A stretch of DNA of 64,000 bases from assembly GCA_012798135.1 (NCBI GenBank), contig JAAZNU010000027.1, forward strand, positions 62,001-126,000, given 5' to 3'. A program made the position numbers and the translations under genes. The stretch is from Veillonellaceae bacterium (lineage in GTDB: Bacteria; Bacillota_C; Negativicutes; UBA1444). Positions within the stretch are counted from its first letter, which is position 1; each line of letters opens with the position of its first letter. Below are positions 59,728 through 64,000 of this stretch, piece by piece. Below the pieces are notes generated by a model. That model worked only from the letters and a program-made list of their open reading frames with translations, ran no database searches and was not told where the DNA came from.

Positions 59728-60546
59728 TTATGCAACACCGGTTTCAACTGATTCGAAGAGCTGTTTTGCGAACTCTTGAGGTGTCTTCATCCCGAGCGAA
59801 GAATGAGGACGGCACGAGTTATATTCATTCCGCCAGGCTCCAATCTTTTCACGGGCATTGTTGATACTTGTAAACCATTGTTCGTTCAGACATTCATCAC
59901 GAAAATGGCCATTGAAACTTTCAACAAAACCATTCTCCATAGGCTTGCCAGGACGAATGAAGGCTATAGTAACATTGTTTGACTGAGCCCACACACTCAT
60001 AGCTTTGCTGGTAAACTCGCTTCCGTTGTCGGTTATGATCGTTTCCGGCAATCCGCGCAGTTCGTTGAGCATATCAAGGGTTTTAGTGACTCTTACGCCA
60101 TTGATCGATGTGTCGACAACAGTCCTGAGACATTCCCGGGTGTATAAATCGATGATATTTAAGCAGCGAAACCTTCTGCAGTTTGCCAGTGAGTCAGATA
60201 CAAAATCCATAGCCCATAGCTGATTGGGTTTCGCGGGCGTGGGGAGCGATAGCCTTAATGCGGCTGACAATTTCCGGCGCTTCTTTATTCTCAAGGATAG
60301 TCCGGCTTTTCGGTACAGCCGTTCGGTTCTTTTATGATGGATTACCACTCCTTCGCGTTTGAGCAATTCATGTAATCTGCGGCAGCCGTAACGTCGCTTC
60401 TTTTGGGCAAGTTCCATCAGCCTTTCGGTAATTGGGTGGTCATCTTGCCTTTTGGTTTTATATTCATTACTGGATCGGCTTATATTGCAAAGCTGGCATG
60501 ATTTATTAATGGAGCGCCCAAAGTTTTCGGTCATGTCTTTGACCAC
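59728..60546 (-). CDS. IS3-family transposase OrfB (DDE integrase domain)
   Basis: 272 aa from its first ATG, but the frame is open to about 60573 and should be made as OrfAB by -1 frameshifting on the A7 run near 60570. HTH_21 region [19 protein letters not shown], then the DDE catalytic residues: Asp in [11 protein letters not shown], Asp in [10 protein letters not shown], Glu in [15 protein letters not shown]. The C-terminal [19 protein letters not shown] is typical. The frame looks intact. Confidence 0.93.
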   Translation of the reverse strand: MVKDMTENFGRSINKSCQLCNISRSSNEYKTKRQDDHPITERLMELAQKKRRYGCRRLHELLKREGVVIHHKRTERLYRKAGLSLRIKKRRKLSAALRLSLPTPAKPNQLWAMDFVSDSLANCRRFRCLNIIDLYTRECLRTVVDTSINGVRVTKTLDMLNELRGLPETIITDNGSEFTSKAMSVWAQSNNVTIAFIRPGKPMENGFVESFNGHFRDECLNEQWFTSINNAREKIGAWRNEYNSCRPHSSLGMKTPQEFAKQLFESVETGVA

Positions 60547-60566
60547 TTTTCTTTTAACTTCAGGCT

Positions 60567-60782
60567 TTAATACTTTTTTTCAAGAACACCTTTCAGGGCT
60601 TGAATATCCAGGGCCTGTTCGGCAACAATTCTTTTCAGTTTGCTGTTTTCCTCTTCTAAACCTTTCAGCCGTTTAAGTTCAGCTAGCTCAAGTCCGGCAT
60701 ATTTGGACTTCCAGCTGTAGTATATAGCGTCACTGATGCCATATTTGCGGCAGGTTTCCGCGACTTTGGCTCCAGCCTCCAC
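60567..60782 (-). CDS. IS3-family transposase OrfA (possibly start-less)
   Basis: 71 aa from GTG 60782: [20 protein letters not shown] helix-turn-helix, then a leucine-zipper-like [19 protein letters not shown]. Related OrfA proteins carry about 18 more residues (RKKYPEEKIISILKE is readable upstream in frame) and start with ATG just before them. Here that place reads AGG, so the normal start codon may be lost and the element may be defective or use GTG. Confidence 0.8.
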   Translation of the reverse strand: MEAGAKVAETCRKYGISDAIYYSWKSKYAGLELAELKRLKGLEEENSKLKRIVAEQALDIQALKGVLEKKY

Positions 60783-60901
60783 TTCTTTTAAGATGGAGAT
60801 GATTTTTTCTTCAGGATACTTCTTCCTTTCCCGTCCCCCTTATCCTTATTTTATACGATTTCTCTAGTTTGAGTTTGTACTATTTTCGGGGGACAGGTCA
60901 T

Positions 60902-61100
60902 CTGACGCTGGCGGAACGGGAGCGGCTGGCAGCAGCTCTGCCTGGGCGAGAATCCGGAAGCCGACCGGGCGCATTTCCTGAAAATCTACGACGCACTGCG
61001 GGCCCGGCATCAAGCCGAGACGGAGAATGAAGCGGTGCTGGCCTTGTTCGGGGCGGGTGAGGCGGTCAAAAAACTGGCGGTAAGTTGGGGCGCCCTGTAA
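60902..61100 (+). pseudogene. 3' remnant of a gene truncated beside the IS
   Basis: A plus-strand frame without a start runs from the IS edge: WQQLCLGENPEADRAHFLKI, YDALRARHQAETENEAVL, ALFGAGEAVKKLAVSWGAL, then TAA at 61098. High GC and charged codon use look like real coding sequence. No matching 5' half is seen on the other side of the element. Family not recognised. Confidence 0.5.
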
Positions 61101-61151
61101 AAGGCCGGATGCTCGCAACCTTTGCTTGAATCGGTATGAAAAGCAAAGGGG

Positions 61152-62624
61152 TTATTCGTTGCGGGAGCGTGGGGCTCGGGCATGCTGAAATTTGTGGCGC
61201 AGGGCCATGAACCCTGAAAGGGCCAACCCCAAGATACAAATCCAGCCGGCCCAGTTTCCCAAGCGGCTGTAGACGGATTTTCCCTCGCCGAGCCGTACTT
61301 CGCCCAACAGGCTTTCACCGGGGTTTGCATCCGTGGATTTCATCGCAATGATTCGACCGCGTGAGTCGCTGAGCGTTAATAACCCCCACTGGCCGGCCCT
61401 GGCAACGGCAAAATTACCCTCGACGCCCCGCATAATGGCAACGCGGCCGTGCGACCAAGCGTCGTCGTGAAAATCAAGCGCCGGAACCAGCAGCAGTTGA
61501 ACGCCTTGCCGGCTATACTCCATCGACGGCTCGACAAAATCCATGTCCTTGCATATCGCGACGCCCCAGAAACCTTGTGAAGGCGTAGCCACTATGACCG
61601 GATTACTGCCGGGAGTATATTGGCTCTCGTAGGGTGGCAAGAGATGCTGTTTGTCGTACGTTGGTAACATTTTTCCTTCCGGGGAAAAGACAAAGGCGGA
61701 ATTAAACTGGTCCGGACCCACTTGCCGCGTCATGCCGACAACTAAGTGAACTTTTTCCAGGTGGGCGACTAGGCCTAGGGGGTGCAAAAAATCGTAGTGC
61801 CCTTCTGCTGGGGAAATTTTCTCCGGCAGAAGGACGACTCGGGCCCCGGCTTGGGCGAGGCTGCCAATATTTCTGATATAAGCGGCAAGCAGGTCGATGG
61901 CCAACCTGGAGTCGCGGCCGGATCGCAGGGTAACCATTTGCTTAAGCGTCATGGGTTCGGCCGCAATTCCAACTTTTACACTGCTACCTGGTTCGGGGGC
62001 ATAGAGCCTGCAAGCTCCAAACAACAGGAAAGCCGATAAAAAGACAAGAGGCGGCCACAAGGCCTGGCGGCAGGCCCTTGGGTTCCGGCGGTTGGACCAG
62101 GCGACGGCGATTCCCGTCGGAATGAGACACAAGAGGAAAGTAACACCCCAAATTCCCGTAATGGACGCGACCTGGATGATCGGCAGGTTCGTGGTTTGCG
62201 TATAGGCTAGGCTGGCAATTGTGCCACCCCGTGAAAAAAGCGATCCAACAAATTCGTAGCTCGTCCAAGCGAAAGCGAAAACGAAGCCGGCCGCCCAGCC
62301 GGCAAGATGACGGGCCGTATAGCGGAATAGAGCCAGGGATAAAGAAAAAGCGACGGCACTCAGAAAATTTCCCCAAAGTAGAATTTTAAGCAGGTCAGGC
62401 GGGAACGAGGAGCCTGCCAACCAAGCGGAAGAGCCAAGAAAAAAAGCGCCGAAGGCAGCGGCCAAGGTGCCACGGGCACTCGCCTCCAGCGCATACACGC
62501 AAAGCGGTAACGGCGCCAGCCAGATCAAAGGCCAATAGGAGTGCTCTCCCAGCGAATAGTGATAGGCAAGCGCGCCAAGGAAAACCGCCAGAATACTCGG
62601 CATCAGGGCTACTGGACGAATCAT
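61152..62624 (-). CDS. Apolipoprotein N-acyltransferase-like nitrilase protein
   Basis: 490 aa from ATG 62624 (AAAGGAG 10 bases upstream; the frame extends further but into repeat-like sequence). Six to seven N-terminal membrane helices (about 8-205), a nitrilase domain (about 215-460) with the triad Glu268 (LLPEKISP), Lys325 (YDKQHLLPP) and Cys358 (VAICKDMDF), and a last membrane helix near 465. This is the Lnt arrangement: transfer of a third acyl chain to lipoproteins. It is divergent from proteobacterial Lnt, so a related acyltransferase role is possible. Presence fits a diderm host. Confidence 0.8.
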   Translation of the reverse strand: MIRPVALMPSILAVFLGALAYHYSLGEHSYWPLIWLAPLPLCVYALEASARGTLAAAFGAFFLGSSAWLAGSSFPPDLLKILLWGNFLSAVAFSLSLALFRYTARHLAGWAAGFVFAFAWTSYEFVGSLFSRGGTIASLAYTQTTNLPIIQVASITGIWGVTFLLCLIPTGIAVAWSNRRNPRACRQALWPPLVFLSAFLLFGACRLYAPEPGSSVKVGIAAEPMTLKQMVTLRSGRDSRLAIDLLAAYIRNIGSLAQAGARVVLLPEKISPAEGHYDFLHPLGLVAHLEKVHLVVGMTRQVGPDQFNSAFVFSPEGKMLPTYDKQHLLPPYESQYTPGSNPVIVATPSQGFWGVAICKDMDFVEPSMEYSRQGVQLLLVPALDFHDDAWSHGRVAIMRGVEGNFAVARAGQWGLLTLSDSRGRIIAMKSTDANPGESLLGEVRLGEGKSVYSRLGNWAGWICILGLALSGFMALRHKFQHARAPRSRNE

Positions 62625-62993
62625 GGGATATTGCTCCTTTCGAGCGGAATAGAAGTCTTTCAATATCTTCGCGAAAAATGAGGCCTTTCCTGCTCCCCTC
62701 CCGCCAAGATAGCGGGAGGGGTTGGGGGTGGGACCAAGATCCGAACCGGCGGTGAGAGCCCCGCAGGTCGAGCGCACGCGAAGACCGCAGGCAGGGACCA
62801 AAGCCCCCGTCCTCCCGCAAGTTGCAGCCTCTGCTCGGAGCGCGCCAGCGCACGGGGGAAGAGAGGCACGGGGGGAAGGGGGCGCAAAGTGGACAGGAAC
62901 AAATTGGACACAGAATGGCGGAAGTAAAGCCGCCCGGGAACCCGGTGCGACTTTCTGATCATTGCTTAGGCGATTGGTAAATATGTTGGTAAG
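62625..62993. other. Intergenic region with GC-rich hairpin
   Basis: About 370 bases with no gene. It holds a perfect 10-bp inverted repeat CCCCTCCCGC / GCGGGAGGGG (62694-62720), followed by GTTGGGGGTGGGAC, the kind of purine-rich dispersed sequence common between bacterial genes. Nothing else was recognised. Confidence 0.4.
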
Positions 62994-63335
62994 TTAATCG
63001 TCAATCAAATGGGCTTTATTATCCACGAATATTAAACGTTTCTTTATTCCGGAAGCTTTTTCATAGACGGTGATGCGCATGCCAATGTTATATAACTTTT
63101 CAAGCGCAGGATAGAGTTCACCGGCTTTGTAAGAGTCGTTGCTGAGTAACGTGGTGTATCCTGATTGGGCTGTAGTGCGTTGGTCTTTGAATTTTTGGAA
63201 TGCTTCTGGGGTAATGGTCCAGCGATAACCACCGATCAATTGTCCCTCAAGGCGGTGAGACCGGAGCCAAGCTCGAACCGTTGCCGCTTTGACATTCAAA
63301 ATGGCGGCGATTTTTTCCGGGGTATAGTTTTCCAT
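62994..63335 (-). CDS. Small HTH (excisionase/MerR-like) DNA-binding protein
   Basis: 113 aa. N-terminal HTH_17-type domain: YTPEKIAAILNVKAATVRAWLRSHRL, then IGGYRWTITPEAFQKF. This is the winged helix of excisionase-like regulators. The C-terminal half (SYKAGELYPALEKLYNIGMR) is unrecognised and might bind a partner. A perfect palindrome lies about 60 bases upstream of its start. It is AT-richer than its neighbours. Confidence 0.8.
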   Translation of the reverse strand: MENYTPEKIAAILNVKAATVRAWLRSHRLEGQLIGGYRWTITPEAFQKFKDQRTTAQSGYTTLLSNDSYKAGELYPALEKLYNIGMRITVYEKASGIKKRLIFVDNKAHLIDD

Positions 63336-63393
63336 ACTAGATCACCTCCGCAAAAACGTAAATAACGTAACAAACGAATATTACGATACGGTA

Positions 63394-63409
63394 TTATGTT
63401 ATAACATAA
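63394..63409. promoter_or_regulatory. Perfect 16-bp palindrome, candidate operator
   Basis: TTATGTTATAACATAA, upstream of the HTH gene, together with two ACGTAA repeats between 63355 and 63370. Position suggests autoregulation. Confidence 0.5.
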
Positions 63410-63490
63410 AGGCGAAATAGTCAAAAAACTGTTTGCCGAGCGGAAAATAAATGTAAATTTAATAAATGTTACAAGCGCTGATACGGGTTT

Positions 63491-63522
63491 GTGACATGAC
63501 TGTCACTTAGTCCTGCTATCAT
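63491..63522 (+). promoter_or_regulatory. Promoter region with inverted repeat for the small secreted gene
   Basis: Inverted repeat GTGACA-tgac-TGTCAC (63491-63506) directly precedes an extended -10 element TGCTATCAT (63514-63522), which lies about 37 bases before the start codon. A regulator bound at the repeat would overlap the -35 region. Confidence 0.5.
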
Positions 63523-63558
63523 TTGCGGTAAGGAATACTTTTCGAGGTGGAAAGCAAG

Positions 63559-63795
63559 ATGAAGAACGTGATAGTTTTATTGGTTGCGTTGGCCGTCTTT
63601 AGTACTGGCCTTGCATGCGTAAACGCAAGCCCGGCTCCGAGCAAAGGGGCAGTTATGTTGGCACTCGACTCTCAGGATCCGCCTCCGCCGCGTGATGACA
63701 AGCAAAAGTTACCGCATAATAAACCCGGCGATAATCATCAAGATGACAATGGGCACAAGCCACCGCCCAAAGATCGGCCTAATGATCCTGAATAA
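63559..63795 (+). CDS. Small secreted Pro/Asp-rich protein
   Basis: 78 aa from ATG 63559 (GAGGTGG 10 bases upstream). Signal peptide 1-24 (LVALAVFSTGLACVNAS); the Cys at about 20 does not sit in a clear lipobox. The mature part is disordered and hydrophilic: DSQDPPPPRDDKQK, then His/Asn/Pro/Asp repeats. Possibly a cell-envelope or metal-binding peptide; function unknown. Confidence 0.65.
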   Translation: MKNVIVLLVALAVFSTGLACVNASPAPSKGAVMLALDSQDPPPPRDDKQKLPHNKPGDNHQDDNGHKPPPKDRPNDPE

Positions 63796-63841
63796 GCAAC
63801 TAACAAAGCCGCTGGCGCTTGCCGGTGGCTTCGTTAGTTGC
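63796..63841 (+). terminator. Hairpin after the small secreted gene
   Basis: GCAACTAACAAAGCC pairs with GGCTTCGTTAGTTGC (one mismatch) right after the stop codon. The T-tail is missing, so termination is only probable. From here to the window end (63842-64000) no supported gene is seen. Confidence 0.5.
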
Positions 63842-64000
63842 CGACAGAAACTTGCTTTTATGAGCGTGAGGGCACGGACGGATAATCCCAATATGACTGA
63901 AATGTTGAGGCCGAACAGCGTTTCTAAGGAGATCGATCGGATGCCAGTCGGTCGTGGCCGGTTTTGCTGTTCATCTCAAAATCGCTTTGCGCCCATTTTC

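Larger units (their letters stand above)
59684..60900. mobile_element. IS3-family insertion sequence (IS407-like group)
   Basis: 1,217 bp bounded by imperfect terminal inverted repeats starting TGACC..A.CCCCC (left, 59684) and TGACCTGTCCCCC (right, read inward from 60900). Both continue to related GTACA.A.TC.AA.TAGAGA segments. Contains orfA and orfB on the minus strand with an A7 slippery site between them. The 3-5 bases flanking each end do not match, so no target duplication is visible. Confidence 0.85.

Noticed and set aside
62625..62801. A 59-residue N-terminal extension of the Lnt-like protein
   Set aside because: It translates the purine-rich hairpin sequence (PTPNPSRYLGGRG), is not membrane-like, and a good RBS lies before ATG 62624.
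63860..64000. An open frame running off the window end (starts MSVRARTDNPNMTE)
   Set aside because: No RBS, no recognisable family, and only 47 codons; not enough to call a gene.
1..64000. CRISPR arrays, rRNA genes, plasmid or phage origins
   Set aside because: Looked for regularly spaced repeats, rRNA landmarks and iteron clusters on both strands; none were found.

Overview
The window reads as chromosomal DNA of a GC-rich anaerobic Firmicute, most likely one of the diderm Negativicutes (Sporomusaceae/Veillonellaceae type). This is an inference from several things seen together: strong GGAGG ribosome-binding sites, many ATGA start/stop overlaps, a T-box leader, an EutV/EutW two-component system of the Firmicutes type, hybrid-cluster protein, and an apolipoprotein N-acyltransferase-like gene, which is unusual in Gram-positive lineages.

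Layout. 1-10.7 kb: a KduD-like dehydrogenase, a tiny Cys-rich FeoB-associated-type membrane protein, an AIM24-like protein, a PocR-GGDEF / HD-GYP pair overlapping by 4 bp, a YfbR-like nucleotidase, a NamZ-like (DUF1343) protein and a GAF-GGEEF cyclase. 10.7-18.8 kb: a BMP-type nucleoside ABC importer (binding protein, ATPase, two permeases) running into xanthine phosphoribosyltransferase, then a thioredoxin-fold lipoprotein, an EamA exporter and threonine ammonia-lyase. 18.9-30.3 kb: a two-gene DUF3100 membrane system with an M20 amidohydrolase, a C39-like secreted protease, an SBP-PAS-GGDEF cyclase, hcp with a cupin gene and an Rrf2 regulator (palindromic operator visible), panB-panE, and an orphan TRAP binding protein.

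30.5-48.9 kb is the centrepiece: a contiguous ethanolamine-utilisation bacterial microcompartment locus, cobT-eutS-eutP-eutW-eutV-eat-eutM-eutA-eutB-eutC-eutL-eutE-eutM2-(eutT::pduL)-TIGR02536-eutN-pduS-pduT-eutQ, ending in a secreted HAD phosphatase resembling phosphorylcholine/phosphoethanolamine phosphatases. Together they could release and import ethanolamine, split it by the B12-dependent EutBC lyase inside a shell (EutS, L, M, M2, N, PduT), make acetyl-CoA (EutE), acetyl-phosphate (PduL domain) and acetate plus ATP (EutQ, possibly EutP), and maintain the cofactor through CobT, EutT, EutA and a PduS/PduT electron route. Unusual points are the EutT-PduL fusion, pdu-type PduS/PduT in an eut operon, a C-terminal encapsulation-type helix on EutE, no EutG alcohol dehydrogenase, and a terminator ahead of eat that EutV may control.

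49-55.6 kb: a zinc-ribbon DUF4870-like membrane protein, a YtcJ-type amidohydrolase, a secreted 5'-nucleotidase, and a four-gene set (hypothetical, Ser/Gly-rich lipoprotein, glutathionylspermidine-synthase-like ATP-grasp, DUF350) resembling E. coli yjfLMC. 55.65-61.1 kb is a scrap zone: tRNA-Ala(CGC), a frameshifted integrase remnant, an IstA-like fragment, a 5'-truncated membrane gene, a frameshifted Y-family polymerase fragment, an intact-looking T-box leader in front of a 5'-truncated condensation-domain gene, an IS3-family element (IS407-like) and a gene tail beside it. 61-64 kb: the Lnt-like gene, a small HTH regulator with a 16-bp palindrome, and a small Pro-rich secreted protein.
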